NCBI RefSeq assembly: GCF_014171595.1
Contig: NZ_CP050451.1
Location: 4,464,001 to 4,528,000, forward strand
Reading direction: 5' to 3'
From: Massilia sp. Se16.2.3
Lineage (GTDB): Bacteria > Pseudomonadota > Gammaproteobacteria > Burkholderiales > Burkholderiaceae_D
Length of the DNA stretch: 64,000 nt
Each line of letters opens with the position of its first letter. Position 1 is the stretch's first letter. Positions 29,533 through 39,598 of the stretch are shown in pieces. The notes beneath the pieces are model-generated. The model did not search any database. It saw only the letters and a program-made list of their open reading frames with translations, and was not told the DNA's origin. The translations under genes and the position numbers were made by a program.

Positions 29533-30331
29533 CGAGACCTCCTTCCAAGCCCCGCCGCTACGGCTGGTTGGCCGTAGCGGCGGTGGTGGCCGCCATCCTG
29601 GCCTGGGCGATCTTCTCGCGCGTACGCACCGACGACCCCGATGCCGCGGTCCCGCGCACGGCCAGCGTGGCCGGTACAAGCAAGGACATCGCCGGCAAAC
29701 CGGGCGCACAGTTGCTCGATAAACCCCTGTGGCGCGAACTGACGCGCGCACAGCAACTCGCCCTTGAACCCCTGCACCCCGAATGGGACGCGATGGATGG
29801 CACGCGCAAGAAAAAATGGCTGGAAATGTCGCGCCGCTTCGCCTCGATGAACCCGGCAGAGCAGGCACGCGTGCACGAACGCATGCGCCAGTGGATCCGC
29901 CTGACGCCCGAGCAGCGCAACCTGGCGCGCGAGAACTACAACAAGGCGCGCAAACTCGCCCCCGGCGAAAAGGCCGCCACCTGGGAAAGCTACAAGCAGT
30001 TGACGCCGGGCGAAAGGCAGCGCCTGGCGCAGACGGCCGCGCGCAGGAACGCGGCCGGCGCCAAGACCCCGGCGACCGGCGGCATCGTCGCGCCCACCAG
30101 CTGCCCGGCCGGCACCACGCGCCGCGGCGCCTCCTGCATCGCGCTGCAGGCGCCGAACGCCATGCCGCCGGCACCGGCGCTCAGTCAGCCCGGCCTTCAG
30201 CCCGGCCTTCAGCCCGCCCCTCAGTCCGCCCCGCGGCACCCTCCTCGCCCGCCGCCCCGGCGGCACCGAACCTGTCCACGCCCGCTACTCCTGCCACCGC
30301 CGCTCCCGGCGCATCGAATGCAAACGGCTAA
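29529..30331 (+). CDS. DUF3106 protein, frameshifted at C-terminus
   Basis: About 267 aa. One N-terminal membrane segment (GWLAVAAVVAAILAWAIF), then the DUF3106 body rich in Trp, Arg and Gln (WLEMSRRFASMNPAEQARVH, MRQWIRLTPEQRNLARENY). A short repeat encodes QPGLQPGLQPAPQ near 30190-30220. A one-base change near 30230 shifts the frame; in the restored frame the protein ends APGASNANG at 30331 and overlaps the RDD gene. Without the correction it would appear fused to that gene. Probably periplasmic; function unknown. Confidence 0.78.
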
Positions 30332-30833
30332 TCCTCCCGTCGTCGCCACCCCGACCGTCAAGCGCCGCGTCATCGCGATGGTCTACGAAGCGTTCCTGCT
30401 GATCGCGGTCGAAGCGCTGGCCGTCTTCCTCTACCTGATCGCCACCGGCAACCGCCAGGGGCCTGCCTACCAGGCGGGTCTCAGCGCTTTCATGTTCCTG
30501 GTAGCGGCGGCGTATTTCGTGCATGCCTGGAGCGGCAGCGGCTTCACGCTGGCCATGAAAACCTGGCGCATCAAGCTCGTCAAAGTGGGGCATGCGAAGG
30601 TGCCCTTCAAGAACGCGGCGATCCGCTACCTGCTGGCCTGGGGCTGGTTCGCGCCGGCGCTGCTGGTTGGCGGCCTGCTCGACCTGCACCACGTGAAGGA
30701 GTGGAGCATTGCCTTCACGCTGGGGCTGGTGGCCTGGGGGCTGACGGCCTTCCTCGACAAGGACCGGCAGTTCCTGCATGACCGGATTGCAGGGACGCGG
30801 CTGATCGCCCTGCCCAAGCCTGCCAAGAAATAG
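30318..30833 (+). CDS. RDD family membrane protein
   Basis: 171 aa from ATG 30318, overlapping the DUF3106 end. The RDD signature appears as VKRRVIAMVYEAFLL at the start, with hydrophobic segments (LAVFLYLIATG, LSAFMFLVAAAYFVHAW, LLAWGWFAPALLVGGLL, AFTLGLVAWGLTAFL) and the terminal FLHDRIAGTRLI. Transport is suspected for the family. The continuous frame joining it to DUF3106 is an artefact of the frameshift. Confidence 0.85.
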   Translation: MQTANPPVVATPTVKRRVIAMVYEAFLLIAVEALAVFLYLIATGNRQGPAYQAGLSAFMFLVAAAYFVHAWSGSGFTLAMKTWRIKLVKVGHAKVPFKNAAIRYLLAWGWFAPALLVGGLLDLHHVKEWSIAFTLGLVAWGLTAFLDKDRQFLHDRIAGTRLIALPKPAKK

Positions 30834-30896
30834 ACCTTACCGGTTCACCTGTCGGTCGCGGCTGCGTTCGCCGTCGCCGCTGCGCGGGTGCGCCAA

Positions 30897-30984
30897 CGCG
30901 TGGAATCGGGACTCCACCCTACGAACGACCAGGGCCGGAGACCATTCGTGGCCACACGTAGGGTGGAGTCCTGACTCCACGGGG
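30897..30984. repeat. REP-type pair (copy 5)
   Basis: Unit one: ACGCGTGGAATCGGGACTCC then ACCCTACG. Unit two: CGTAGGGTGGAGTCCTGAC then TCCACGGGG. It lies between convergent RDD and pseudouridine synthase genes and may also serve as a bidirectional terminator. Confidence 0.78.
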
Positions 30985-31030
30985 TACAAGGCATGCGAGC
31001 CCGGATCGCCAACCCTGCGCGGCCGTCATT

Positions 31031-31762
31031 TCAGAAGCGCTCGTACTCCGCCAGGTAGCGCCACTGCCCCTCGGGCAGCCCGGCCAGCGGGATGCGGCCG
31101 ACGCGCAGGCGCTTGATGTCGCTGACGGACAAGCCCACCGCGGCGCACATGTGCTCGAGCTGGCCGGGACGCACGCCCTTGGCGGCGAAGCGCAGGCGCC
31201 CTTCGCTCTGCCAGCTGACCTTCATCGGGTTGATCGGCTTGCCGTTGAAGGTCAAGCCATGGTTCAGCAGCGCCAAGCCGCCTTCCTTGATGCCGCCCGA
31301 GACCTCGACCACATACTCGTGCTCGACGCGCTCGCCGTCGTCGACGAGCTTCCTCACGATGCGAAAGTCCTGGGTGAACACGAGCAGGCCGCTGGCATCG
31401 GTTTCCAGCGGCGTGCACAGGGTCAGGCGCGCCAGATGGCGTTTGAGGAAATGCGGGGCGCCGTGGGTCACGAACAAGCTTTCGGGCACCAGGCAGTCCA
31501 GCGCAGGACTGCCGCGCATGCCGACGCCGGCATTGCTGCCGGAGGGCTTGTGCAGCAGGATCGTCACCGGCGGCGCCTCCCGGGCGCTGGCGCCCGGCAG
31601 CAGCGTCACGGCCTGGCTTGGGGTCACGCGGCTGGCCGGGTCCTCGACCACCGCGCCATCGACGCTCACGCCGCCGTTGGCGATGTAGCGTTCGGCTTCG
31701 GCACGCGAACAGCCTGCCAGTTCGGCCACGCGTTTGGCCAGGCGAATTGCGTTGTCGCTCAT
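31031..31762 (-). CDS. RNA pseudouridine synthase, RsuA/RluF-like
   Basis: 243 aa. N-terminal S4 RNA-binding domain (LAKRVAELAGCSRAEAERYI) then the catalytic domain. The active-site aspartate is in LETDASGLLVFTQD, where most RluB/E/F proteins have a GRLDxxTxGLL form, so it is somewhat divergent. Target RNA position is not clear. It starts one base inside the ltaE stop codon, and is the last gene of the unit that follows the isc operon. Confidence 0.88.
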   Translation of the reverse strand: MSDNAIRLAKRVAELAGCSRAEAERYIANGGVSVDGAVVEDPASRVTPSQAVTLLPGASAREAPPVTILLHKPSGSNAGVGMRGSPALDCLVPESLFVTHGAPHFLKRHLARLTLCTPLETDASGLLVFTQDFRIVRKLVDDGERVEHEYVVEVSGGIKEGGLALLNHGLTFNGKPINPMKVSWQSEGRLRFAAKGVRPGQLEHMCAAVGLSVSDIKRLRVGRIPLAGLPEGQWRYLAEYERF

Positions 31763-32792
31763 CAGGCGCGCCAGTCTTTGAAGAATGCCTTGAAGGCGGC
31801 GACGACTTTGGCCACATCGTCCCTGGAGACGTCGAGGTGGGTCACCAGGCGCATGCGCGGGCCGACCGTGGCGCGGATGCCCGGCTGGCCAGCGCTGCGC
31901 GCAGCGGCTCGCAGGCCGCGACCGGGACGTCCAGCCAGAAGATGTTGGTCTGCGGCGTAGTCACGCGCAGCACTTCGATCTCCGCCAGCCCTTTTGCCAG
32001 CGCGAAGGCGTTGTCATGGTCTTCCGCGAGGCGCTCGACATTGTGCTGCAGCGCGTGCTGCGCGGCCGCGGCGATGACGCCGGCCTGGCGCATACCGCCA
32101 CCCAGCATCTTGCGCCAGCGCTTGCCCTGCTCGATAAAGGCCTTCGGACCCAGCAGCACCGAGCCGACCGGCGCGCCCAGGCCCTTCGACAGGCAGACCG
32201 AAACGGTGTCAAAACCCTTTACGGCTTCGCGCAGGCTGATGCCCTGCTTCACGGCCGCATTGCAGACACGGGCGCCGTCCAGGTGCGTCGCCAGGCCTTT
32301 CGCATGCGCCAGCGTGGTGGCAGCGGCAATGTAATCCTGCCCCAGCACGCGGCCGCCGATCGTGTTTTCCAGCGCCAGCAGGCGGGTGCGGGCGAAGTGC
32401 ATGTCGTCGGGCTTGATGTAGGCTTCGATGTCAGCAAGCGCAATCGAGCCGTCCGCCTGGTTGGCGATCGGCTGCGGCTGGATGGAACCCAGCACCGCGG
32501 CGCCGCCGCCTTCGTATTTGTAGGTGTGCGCTTCCTGGCCGACCAGGTACTCGTCGCCGCGCGCGCAGTGCGTCATCAGGGCGATCAGGTTGGTTTGCGT
32601 GCCGCTGGCGGCGAACATGCCGGCTTCATGACCGAACAGGTCGGCCGCGAAGTCCTGCAGGCGGTTCACGTCGGGGTCGTCGCCGTAGACGTCGTCGCCG
32701 ACTTCGGCAGCGGCCATTGCCGCGCGCATGGCTTGCGATGGCTGGGTTACGGTGTCGCTGCGCAGGTCAATCCAGGTGGTGGTATCGCTCAT
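31762..32792 (-). CDS. ltaE: Low-specificity L-threonine aldolase, frameshifted near C-terminus
   Basis: About 342 aa. PLP enzyme that cleaves threonine or allo-threonine to glycine and acetaldehyde. The start MSDTTTWIDLRSDTVTQPS is typical. The PLP lysine is in SVCLSKGLGAPVGS. A one-base change near 31880 interrupts the frame after AACEPLRAALA; the restored frame gives IRATVGPRMRLVTHLDVS and ends FFKDWRA before the next gene, exactly as expected for the family. Confidence 0.92.
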
Positions 32793-32797
32793 GGTAT

Positions 32798-33718
32798 TCA
32801 ATCGTCGGTTGAAACGGTGTCGGCCCGGGCCGCGGCGTTTGCTTCCGCTTGCGAGGTATAGAAACGCTGGCCCATCTCTTCCAGTCCCAGCGTGGACAGC
32901 ACTTCCTGCAGCCGCTCGCTCGGGCGGCGGCGCGGCAGGTTCTTGTAGGTCGCCACGATCAGTTCGTTCTTCATCGAGTGCTCCCAGCCGACCAGTTCCG
33001 TCACGGTGACCTGGTAGCCGTGGGCTTCGAGCTGCAGGCAGCGCAGCACATTGGTTACCTGGCTGCCGAATTCGCGCGTATGGATCGGGTGCCGCCAGAT
33101 CTCGGTCAGCGCGCTCTTGCCCAGGTCCTTGCCCTTGTTCTTGCGCAGGAAGGACGCCACTTCCGCCTGGCAGCACGGCACCAGCACCATGTGCTTCGCC
33201 TTCTTCTTCAGCGCGAAGTCGATGGCGTCGTCGGTGGCCGTGTTACAGGCGTGCAGCGCGGTGACGATGTCGATCGATTCGGGCAGCAGGTTCGAGGTCG
33301 TCGATTCGGCCACCGACAGCGGCAGGAAGGACATGTGGTCAAAGCCCAGGCGTGCCGCCAGCTCGGTCGATTTGCTGACCAGTTCTTCGCGCGTTTCGAT
33401 GCCGTAGATGTGGGAGGCGTCGCCCAGGCTTTTCACGAACAGGTCGTACAGGATGAAGCCGAGATAGGACTTGCCGGCGCCGTGGTCGACCAGCGACACG
33501 GCACCCTTCTCCGCACGGACGTCATTGAACAGCGGCTCGATGAAGTTGACCAGGTGGTAGACCTGCTTGAGCTTGCGCCGGCTGTCCTGGTTCAGCTTGC
33601 CGTCGCGCGTGAGGATGTGCAGCTCTTTCAGCAGCTCGATCGACTGGCCGGGACGGACTTCTGGTGGCAGTTCAAGGCTTGCCACCGGCTTCTTGACGGT
33701 GTTCTCGGCGCGCTTCAT
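32798..33718 (-). CDS. SAM-dependent methyltransferase (Methyltransf_32-like)
   Basis: 306 aa. The SAM-binding motif I is VDHGAGKSYLGFILYD, followed by YGIETREELV and a motif-IV-like TALHACNTATDDAI; VPCCQAEV is also family-typical. This pattern matches the GSTCD/TRM13-like methyltransferase group. The substrate is unknown. It follows fdx by 13 bases and precedes ltaE by 5, so it is transcribed with the end of the isc operon. Confidence 0.8.
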   Translation of the reverse strand: MKRAENTVKKPVASLELPPEVRPGQSIELLKELHILTRDGKLNQDSRRKLKQVYHLVNFIEPLFNDVRAEKGAVSLVDHGAGKSYLGFILYDLFVKSLGDASHIYGIETREELVSKSTELAARLGFDHMSFLPLSVAESTTSNLLPESIDIVTALHACNTATDDAIDFALKKKAKHMVLVPCCQAEVASFLRKNKGKDLGKSALTEIWRHPIHTREFGSQVTNVLRCLQLEAHGYQVTVTELVGWEHSMKNELIVATYKNLPRRRPSERLQEVLSTLGLEEMGQRFYTSQAEANAAARADTVSTDD

Positions 33719-33731
33719 GGCAATCCTGGTT

Positions 33732-34073
33732 TCAGTGGTTCTTTTCAGCCGCGTGGTTGATCGTGTACTTCGGGATCTCGACCACGAGGTCTTCGGTGGC
33801 GACGATCGCCTGGCAGGACAGGCGCGAATGCGGCTCCAGGCCCCAGGCCTTGTCCAGCATGTCTTCTTCTTTTTCTTCCAGCTCGTTCAAGGATTCGAAG
33901 CCTTCGCGCACGATCACGTGGCAGGTGGTGCAGGCGCAGACACGGTCGCAGGCGTGTTCGATCTCGATGTCGTTTTCCAGCATGACGTCGCAGACCGACT
34001 TGCCGGCCGGGGCTTCGAGCACGGCGCCTTCGGGGCAGAAGAGCGGGTGGGGCAGGATGACGATTTGTGGCAC
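33732..34073 (-). CDS. fdx: ISC-type [2Fe-2S] ferredoxin
   Basis: 113 aa. Cluster ligands Cys42, Cys48, Cys51 and Cys87 are in HACDRVCACTTCHV and RLSCQAIV, matching E. coli Fdx positions. An extra Cys46 lies between. It donates electrons during Fe-S assembly on IscU. Separated from hscA by 175 bases that carry two REP hairpins. Confidence 0.96.
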   Translation of the reverse strand: MPQIVILPHPLFCPEGAVLEAPAGKSVCDVMLENDIEIEHACDRVCACTTCHVIVREGFESLNELEEKEEDMLDKAWGLEPHSRLSCQAIVATEDLVVEIPKYTINHAAEKNH

Positions 34074-34102
34074 GTTGTTTACCTCTTAATGATGATCTTG
34101 GC

Positions 34103-34248
34103 CGTAGGGTAGGCGGGTCTCCCGCCTACGCGTCCAACGATCGTATGATCGGTCGGGGCGGCGCTTGTTGTCGAGCGGTGGTACTGATCGCGTTATGTTG
34201 ACGCTGGCACGGTTTGAACGCGTAGGCGGGAAACCCGCCTACCCTACG
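34103..34248. repeat. REP-type pair (copy 6) between hscA and fdx
   Basis: Unit one: CGTAGGGTAGGCGGGTC, then CCCGCCTACGCGTCCAACG. Unit two: TGAACGCGTAGGCGGG, AAA, CCCGCCTACCCTACG. Here the stem is GTAGGCGGG / CCCGCCTAC, where other copies have GTGGGCGG or GTGGACTC. It ends at the base before the hscA stop. Confidence 0.8.
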
Positions 34249-36138
34249 TCAAACCTCGTCGAGCGACTTGCCCGCCAGCGCGCTGCGCACGCTCTTGTCC
34301 ATGCGGCGCGCGGCGAATTCCTCGGTGCCATGGGCCAGCGCCTGCACCGCGTCGTGCAGCGCGTTCTGGCGCGTGTCCGGCTCGAGCGACGTGTCGTTCG
34401 AATGGTGGATCGCATCGCGCACGCCGTGCACCAGCTTCGCCAGTGCGTCCTGTTCCTCACCGTTGAGCAGATCGGCATCGCTATCGAGCGCCGACTGCGT
34501 CGCCAGCAGGATGCGCTCGGCCTCGACCTGCTCTTCGCGCAGCGCACGCATCTGCATGTCGACCTGCGCGGCGCCATACGAATCCTGCAGCATGCGCGCG
34601 ACCTCGTCGTCGCCCAGGCCGTAGGACGGCTTGACGGTGATCGAGGCTTCCACGCCCGAACGCGTCTCGCGCGCCGACACCGACAGCAGCCCGTCGGCGT
34701 CGACCTGGTAAGTCACGCGGATGCGCGCCGCGCCCGCGGCCATCGGCGGAATGCCGCGCAATTCAAAACGTGCCAGCGAACGGCAATCGGAAACCAGTTC
34801 GCGCTCGCCCTGCACCACGTGCACCGCCAGCGCGGTCTGGCCATCTTTAAACGTGGTGAACTCCTGCGCCCGTGCACATGGAATCGTGGAATTGCGCGGG
34901 ATGATTTTTTCCACCAGCCCGCCCATCGTTTCGATACCGAGCGACAGCGGCGTCACGTCCAGCAGCAGCCAGTCGTCGCCGGCCGCGCGGTTACCGGCCA
35001 GCAGGTTCGCCTGGATGGCGGCGCCCAGCGCCACGACCTTGTCCGGGTCGATATTCGCGTGCGGGATGGTGTGGAAGAACTCCGACACGGCACGGCGCAC
35101 GTGCGGCATGCGCGTCGCGCCGCCGACCATCACCACGCCATCGACGTCTTCCACCGACACGCTCGCGTCGCGCATGGCCTTGCGGATGGCGTTCATGGTC
35201 TTGCCGACCAGGTGCTTCGTGATCTCGGCGAACGTCGCGGCAGTGATTTTCACCTGGACGATCTCGCCGGACTTCAGGATGGCGTCGATCGTCGTTTCAT
35301 CGTTGCTCGACAGCAGTTCCTTGGCCTGACGCGCCTTGACCATCAGCGTGGCCGTGTCTTCTTCCGACAGCGGCGACAGCCTGGCCTGCTCCGTGATCCA
35401 GCAGAACAGGCGGTGATCGAAGTCGTCGCCTCCCAGGGCGGAATCGCCGCCGGTGGACAGGACTTCGAACACGCCTTTCGAAAGCTTCAGGATCGAGATG
35501 TCGAAGGTGCCGCCGCCCAGGTCGTAGACGGCGTAGACGCCTTCGGAGCCATGATCGAGCCCGTAGGCGATCGCGGCGGCGGTGGGTTCGGACAGCAGGC
35601 GCAGCACGTTCAGGCCGGCCAGCTGGGCCGCGTCCTTGGTGGCCTGGCGCTGGGCATCGTCGAAGTATGCGGGAACGGTGATCACGGCGCCGACCAGTTC
35701 GTCGCCCAGCGAATCTTCCGCCAACTGGCGCAGCGTGGCCAGGATCTGGGCCGAGGTCTCGACCGGGCTTTTCACGCCGGCGACGGTCCTGATCTGCACC
35801 ATGCCGGGCGAATCGACGAAGTCGTACGGGAGGTTCTCGGCGTGGGCGATGTCAGCCAAAGCCCGGCCCATGAAGCGCTTGACCGAGACGATCGTGTTCT
35901 TCGGGTCGGTGGTGCGGTGGGCCTGCGCCTTGTGGCCGATGTTGGCATTGCCGTTCGCGAGGTAACGCACGACCGATGGCAGCAGCGCGCGGCCGTCCTC
36001 GTCGCTCAGCACTTCTGGGATACCGCTGCGCACCGTGGCGACGAGCGAATTGGTGGTACCCAGGTCGATGCCCACCGCCAGCCGGTGCTGGTGCGGTGCG
36101 GTCGACATGCCGGGTTCGGAAATCTGCAAAAGTGCCAT
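34249..36138 (-). CDS. hscA: Fe-S assembly chaperone HscA
   Basis: 629 aa Hsp70-family ATPase specialised for IscU. The start [12 protein letters not shown] is the same as in E. coli HscA. Visible features: phosphate loop [27 protein letters not shown], and the substrate domain starting near [14 protein letters not shown]. It recognises the LPPVK loop of IscU, which is present here. Flanked on both sides by REP hairpins. Confidence 0.97.
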   Translation of the reverse strand: MALLQISEPGMSTAPHQHRLAVGIDLGTTNSLVATVRSGIPEVLSDEDGRALLPSVVRYLANGNANIGHKAQAHRTTDPKNTIVSVKRFMGRALADIAHAENLPYDFVDSPGMVQIRTVAGVKSPVETSAQILATLRQLAEDSLGDELVGAVITVPAYFDDAQRQATKDAAQLAGLNVLRLLSEPTAAAIAYGLDHGSEGVYAVYDLGGGTFDISILKLSKGVFEVLSTGGDSALGGDDFDHRLFCWITEQARLSPLSEEDTATLMVKARQAKELLSSNDETTIDAILKSGEIVQVKITAATFAEITKHLVGKTMNAIRKAMRDASVSVEDVDGVVMVGGATRMPHVRRAVSEFFHTIPHANIDPDKVVALGAAIQANLLAGNRAAGDDWLLLDVTPLSLGIETMGGLVEKIIPRNSTIPCARAQEFTTFKDGQTALAVHVVQGERELVSDCRSLARFELRGIPPMAAGAARIRVTYQVDADGLLSVSARETRSGVEASITVKPSYGLGDDEVARMLQDSYGAAQVDMQMRALREEQVEAERILLATQSALDSDADLLNGEEQDALAKLVHGVRDAIHHSNDTSLEPDTRQNALHDAVQALAHGTEEFAARRMDKSVRSALAGKSLDEV

Positions 36139-36165
36139 GTTCGTGTTACCTGGTTGTTATTGTGC

Positions 36166-36299
36166 TGTAGGGTGGGCGCCCTGTGCCCACGCGGAACGAT
36201 GCGCCACGTTGACGCCTATATCCGCGTGGGCTCGGGGCGCCCACCCTACATATTCATCCGTCGGTTGAACGCGCGGACGGGAGACCCGTCCCCCCTACG
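36166..36299. repeat. REP-type triplet (copy 7) between hscB and hscA
   Basis: Three hairpin units. One: TGTAGGGTGGGCGCCC then TGTGCCCACGCGG. Two: CCGCGTGGGC then GCGCCCACCCTACA. Three: GTTGAACGCGCGGACGGGAG then ACCCGTCCCCCCTACG. The whole 163-base hscB-hscA gap is filled by them. The third unit has a different but still complementary stem (GGACGGG / CCCGTCC). Confidence 0.8.
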
Positions 36300-36301
36300 A
36301 T

Positions 36302-36820
36302 TTACCCCTCGACCGCCTCGTACGCGTACTGCACTTCGTCCCCGAATTTGTCGAGGAACATCAGCGCGCGCACGCCTTCGGCCGCTTTCTGGAAGTCGCC
36401 CGCATCCAACTGCTTGCCGACTTGCGCCAGCAGCGCCTTGCGTTCCATGCGCACCTGCTTGTCCAGCGCGTCGAGCGCGTCGGCATCCTTCGCCGCGCGC
36501 GCGTCACCGAGTTCTTCGCGCCACTCCATCTGCTGCATCAGGAAGGCCATCGGCATCGCCGTGTTCGACTCGGTCTGCAGGTCGACGCCGTTCAACTCGC
36601 ACAGGTACTGCGCGCGTTTTTGCGGGTGCTTGAGGGTTTGATAGGCTTCGTTGGCGCGGGTCGCCCACTGCATCGCGACGCGCTTTTCGGCGTCGGTGGC
36701 GTTCACGAAACGGTCCGGGTGCACGCGGCCCTGGACCTCGCGGAAGGCCCTGTCCAGCGCGGCCATGTCGACATCAAACCGGGCCGGCAGGCCGAACAAC
36801 TCGAAGTGGTTTTGCATCAA
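36302..36820 (-). CDS. hscB: Co-chaperone HscB
   Basis: 172 aa J-protein that delivers IscU to HscA and stimulates its ATPase. The J domain begins NHFELFGLPARFDVD, with HPD in GRVHPDRFVNA. The C-terminal helical IscU-binding part follows (LMQQMEWREELGDARAAKDA). Starts 18 bases after iscA. Confidence 0.96.
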   Translation of the reverse strand: MMQNHFELFGLPARFDVDMAALDRAFREVQGRVHPDRFVNATDAEKRVAMQWATRANEAYQTLKHPQKRAQYLCELNGVDLQTESNTAMPMAFLMQQMEWREELGDARAAKDADALDALDKQVRMERKALLAQVGKQLDAGDFQKAAEGVRALMFLDKFGDEVQYAYEAVEG

Positions 36821-36838
36821 GGCTCAGCTCTACATGCG

Positions 36839-37162
36839 TCAGATACGGAAGCTCTCGCCGCAACCGCAATTGTCCTTGACGTTCGGGTTGTTGAAGCGGA
36901 AGCCTTCGTTGAGTCCCTCGCGGGCGAAATCGAGTTCGGTACCGTCGATGTAGGGCAGGCTTTTCGGGTCGACGAAGACCTTCACGCCGTGCGACTCGAA
37001 GACATTGTCCTCGCTTGCCGCCTCGTCGACGTACTCCAGCTTGTAGGCCAGGCCGGAGCAGCCGGTGGTGCGCACACCGAAGCGCAGACCGAGGCCCTTG
37101 CCGCGACGCTCGATGTAGCGGTTGATGTGCTTCGCCGCTTTTTCGGTCAGTGTGATTGCCAT
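36839..37162 (-). CDS. iscA: Iron-sulfur carrier protein IscA
   Basis: 107 aa A-type carrier. The three conserved cysteines are in [13 protein letters not shown] and NCGCGESF. Starts 28 bases after iscU. Confidence 0.97.
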   Translation of the reverse strand: MAITLTEKAAKHINRYIERRGKGLGLRFGVRTTGCSGLAYKLEYVDEAASEDNVFESHGVKVFVDPKSLPYIDGTELDFAREGLNEGFRFNNPNVKDNCGCGESFRI

Positions 37163-37190
37163 GCGTTCTTCTCCAGCTTGAGTCTAAAAC

Positions 37191-37577
37191 TTACGCGGTT
37201 GCGTGCTTCGTCTTGTAGTCGGCGACAGCGGCCTTGATCGCGTCTTCGGCCAGGATCGAGCAGTGGATCTTCACTGGCGGCAGCGCCAGTTCTTCGGCGA
37301 TCTGCGTGTTCTTGATGGCCAGCGCCTGGTCCAGGGTTTTACCCTTGACCCACTCGGTCACGAGCGAGCTCGAAGCGATGGCCGAACCGCAGCCATAGGT
37401 CTTGAACTTCGCGTCTTCGATCAGGCCCTGCTCGTTGACCTTGATCTGCAGCTTCATCACGTCGCCGCAGGCCGGCGCGCCGACCATGCCGGTGCCGACC
37501 GACTCGTCGCCCTTTTCAAAGGCGCCGACGTTGCGTGGGTTCTCGTAATGGTCGAGTACTTTGTCCGAATATGCCAT
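37191..37577 (-). CDS. iscU: Fe-S scaffold protein IscU
   Basis: 128 aa. Cluster cysteines are Cys37 (GAPACGDV), Cys63 (YGCGSA) and Cys106 (KIHCSILAED), and the HscA recognition loop LPPVK precedes the third. It accepts sulfur from IscS. The 148-base gap to iscS carries a large hairpin. Confidence 0.98.
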   Translation of the reverse strand: MAYSDKVLDHYENPRNVGAFEKGDESVGTGMVGAPACGDVMKLQIKVNEQGLIEDAKFKTYGCGSAIASSSLVTEWVKGKTLDQALAIKNTQIAEELALPPVKIHCSILAEDAIKAAVADYKTKHATA

Positions 37578-37612
37578 GGTAGTGCTCCTTGAATTCTTTA
37601 GTTAAGTGAATC

Positions 37613-37721
37613 GCGAGAAACCGTAGCGAGCGGCAGCAATGTTGGCCGAGAAGCGCAGCTGTACGAGTAGTACAGCGAGCATCGCAGGCCGACAGTGCAA
37701 CGCGCAGTAGGTTTATCGCGG
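37613..37721. repeat. 109-nt imperfect hairpin between iscS and iscU
   Basis: Symmetric about position 37667. Outer arms CGCGAGAAACC and GGTTTATCGCG, middle arms TGTTGGCC and GGCCGACA, inner arms AGCTGTAC and GTACAGCG around GAGTA. No REP-type GTAG foot in the usual place, so it is a different element class. It fills most of the iscS-iscU gap. Confidence 0.7.
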
Positions 37722-37725
37722 TTCA

Positions 37726-38982
37726 TTAATGGGCTGCCCACTGGATCGAATTGAGGTCAATCCCTTCCTTGAACATGTCCCAGAGCGGCGACAGTTCGCG
37801 CAGCTTGCCGACCTTCGACTTCAGCAGTTCGATCGTGAAGTCGATGTCTTCCTCGGTCGTGAAGCGGCCGATGGTGAAACGGATCGAGCTGTGCGCCAGT
37901 TCGTCGCTGCGGCCCAGGGCGCGCAGCACGTAGGACGGCTCCAGCGAGGCCGAGGTGCAGGCCGAGCCGGACGACACGGCGATGTCCTTGATCGCCATGA
38001 TCAGCGACTCGCCCTCGACATAGTTGAACGAGACGTTCAGGTTGTGCGGCACGCGGTGTTCCATGTCGCCGTTGATGTAGACCTCTTCGATCTCCAGCAA
38101 GCCCTTGGCCAGGCGGTCGCGCAGCGCCTTGACTTTCACCAGCTCGGACTCCATCTCTTCCCTGGCGATGCGGAAGGCTTCGCCCATGCCGGCGATCTGG
38201 TGGGTCGGCAGCGTGCCCGAACGCAGGCCGCGCTCGTGGCCACCGCCGTGCATCTGCGCTTCCAGGCGGATACGCGGCTTGCGGCGCACGTACAGGGCGC
38301 CGACGCCTTTCGGGCCGTAGGTCTTGTGCGCGGTGAAGGTCATCAGGTCGCACTTGGTGGTCGACAGGTCGATATGCACCTTGCCCGTCGCCTGGGCGGC
38401 GTCGCAGTGGAAGACGATGCCTTTCGCGCGGCACAGTTCGCCGATCGCGTCGATCGGCTGGATCACGCCGATCTCGTTATTGACCAGCATGACCGAGACC
38501 AGGATGGTGTCCGGGCGGATCGCCGCTTCCAGCTGCGCGATCGTGATCAGGCCATTGTCCTGCGGCTCGAGATAGGTGGCCTCGAAGCCCTGGCGTTCCA
38601 GTTCGCGCACGGTGTCCAGTACCGCCTTGTGTTCGGTCTTGACCGTGATGATGTGCTTGCCCTTCGTTTTATAGAAGTGGGCGGCACCCTTGATGGCCAG
38701 GTTGTTCGATTCGGTCGCGCCCGAGGTCCAGATGATCTCGCGCGGATCGGCGCCGACGAGGGCGGCAACGTGGCCGCGCGCCTCTTCGATGGCGGCCTCG
38801 GCCGACCAGCCGTACATGTGCGAGCGCGAAGCCGGATTGCCGAACTGCTCGCGCAGGAACGGAATCATCTTGTCGGCCACGCGCGGATCGACCGGCGTCG
38901 TTGCCGAATAGTCCATGTAGATCGGAAAATGCGGCGCGGTCACGAAGCTCTGCTCGATTTGTTTGTCCAAAGGCGCGTTCAT
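37726..38982 (-). CDS. iscS: Cysteine desulfurase IscS
   Basis: 418 aa from ATG 38982; the frame is open upstream to 39240. PLP enzyme that takes sulfur from cysteine for Fe-S clusters and tRNA thiolation. PLP lysine in [11 protein letters not shown] and the mobile-loop cysteine in [13 protein letters not shown] are present. A 14-residue N-terminal extension precedes the usual start at [17 protein letters not shown]. Confidence 0.98.
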   Translation of the reverse strand: MNAPLDKQIEQSFVTAPHFPIYMDYSATTPVDPRVADKMIPFLREQFGNPASRSHMYGWSAEAAIEEARGHVAALVGADPREIIWTSGATESNNLAIKGAAHFYKTKGKHIITVKTEHKAVLDTVRELERQGFEATYLEPQDNGLITIAQLEAAIRPDTILVSVMLVNNEIGVIQPIDAIGELCRAKGIVFHCDAAQATGKVHIDLSTTKCDLMTFTAHKTYGPKGVGALYVRRKPRIRLEAQMHGGGHERGLRSGTLPTHQIAGMGEAFRIAREEMESELVKVKALRDRLAKGLLEIEEVYINGDMEHRVPHNLNVSFNYVEGESLIMAIKDIAVSSGSACTSASLEPSYVLRALGRSDELAHSSIRFTIGRFTTEEDIDFTIELLKSKVGKLRELSPLWDMFKEGIDLNSIQWAAH

Positions 38983-39032
38983 CAGTTCACTCCAGTTCTG
39001 CTTCAGTTGTGCTCGGTATTGTTCGGTGCGGC

Positions 39033-39515
39033 TCAGTTCTGTACCGCGACGGCGGCGGGCGTGCGGTGCACCACCACGACGCTCTGTTCCTTCTGCTTTT
39101 GCTGGTCGACCAGGTCTTGCAGCGAGACGGAATCGAGGTAATCGACCATCTTGGCGTTGAGCGTGGTCCACAGCTCGTGCGTCATGCAGCGGGTGCCGCT
39201 GGCGGCGTCGGCCCCGTGGCAGTTTTCCTTGCCGCCGCACTGGGTCGCGTCGAGCGGCTCGTCGACGGCAATGATGATGTCGGCCACGGTGACTTTTTCC
39301 GCCGGGCGGGCCAGGCTGTAGCCCCCGCCCGGGCCGCGCACGGAGTCGACGATGGCGTGGCGGCGCAGCTTGCCGAACAGCTGCTCCAGGTAGGACAGCG
39401 AAATGGCCTGGCGCTGGCTGATGCCCGACAGCGTGACCGGACCCGTGCCCTGGCGCAGGGCAAGATCGATCATCGCAGTAACAGCAAAACGGCCTTTGGT
39501 GGTCAGACGCATCAC
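39033..39515 (-). CDS. iscR: Fe-S cluster regulator IscR
   Basis: 160 aa Rrf2-family regulator. The winged helix ([29 protein letters not shown]) is followed by three cluster cysteines in [21 protein letters not shown]. The last spacing is ten residues, against five in E. coli. With a cluster bound, it should repress its own operon. First gene of iscRSUA-hscBA-fdx; 50 bases before iscS. Confidence 0.96.
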   Translation of the reverse strand: MMRLTTKGRFAVTAMIDLALRQGTGPVTLSGISQRQAISLSYLEQLFGKLRRHAIVDSVRGPGGGYSLARPAEKVTVADIIIAVDEPLDATQCGGKENCHGADAASGTRCMTHELWTTLNAKMVDYLDSVSLQDLVDQQKQKEQSVVVVHRTPAAVAVQN

Positions 39516-39598
39516 AACCCCGGTAATGTTAAAATATTGCTCTTGCTCACTTTTCCCGGTTGTTCTTGCGCTTTCGCAAGCATTTGCATGAAAACCGG

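Noticed and set aside
34165..36633. 822-codon plus-strand open frame across hscA
   Set aside because: Antisense of hscA and hscB and crosses REP repeats; no recognisable domain.
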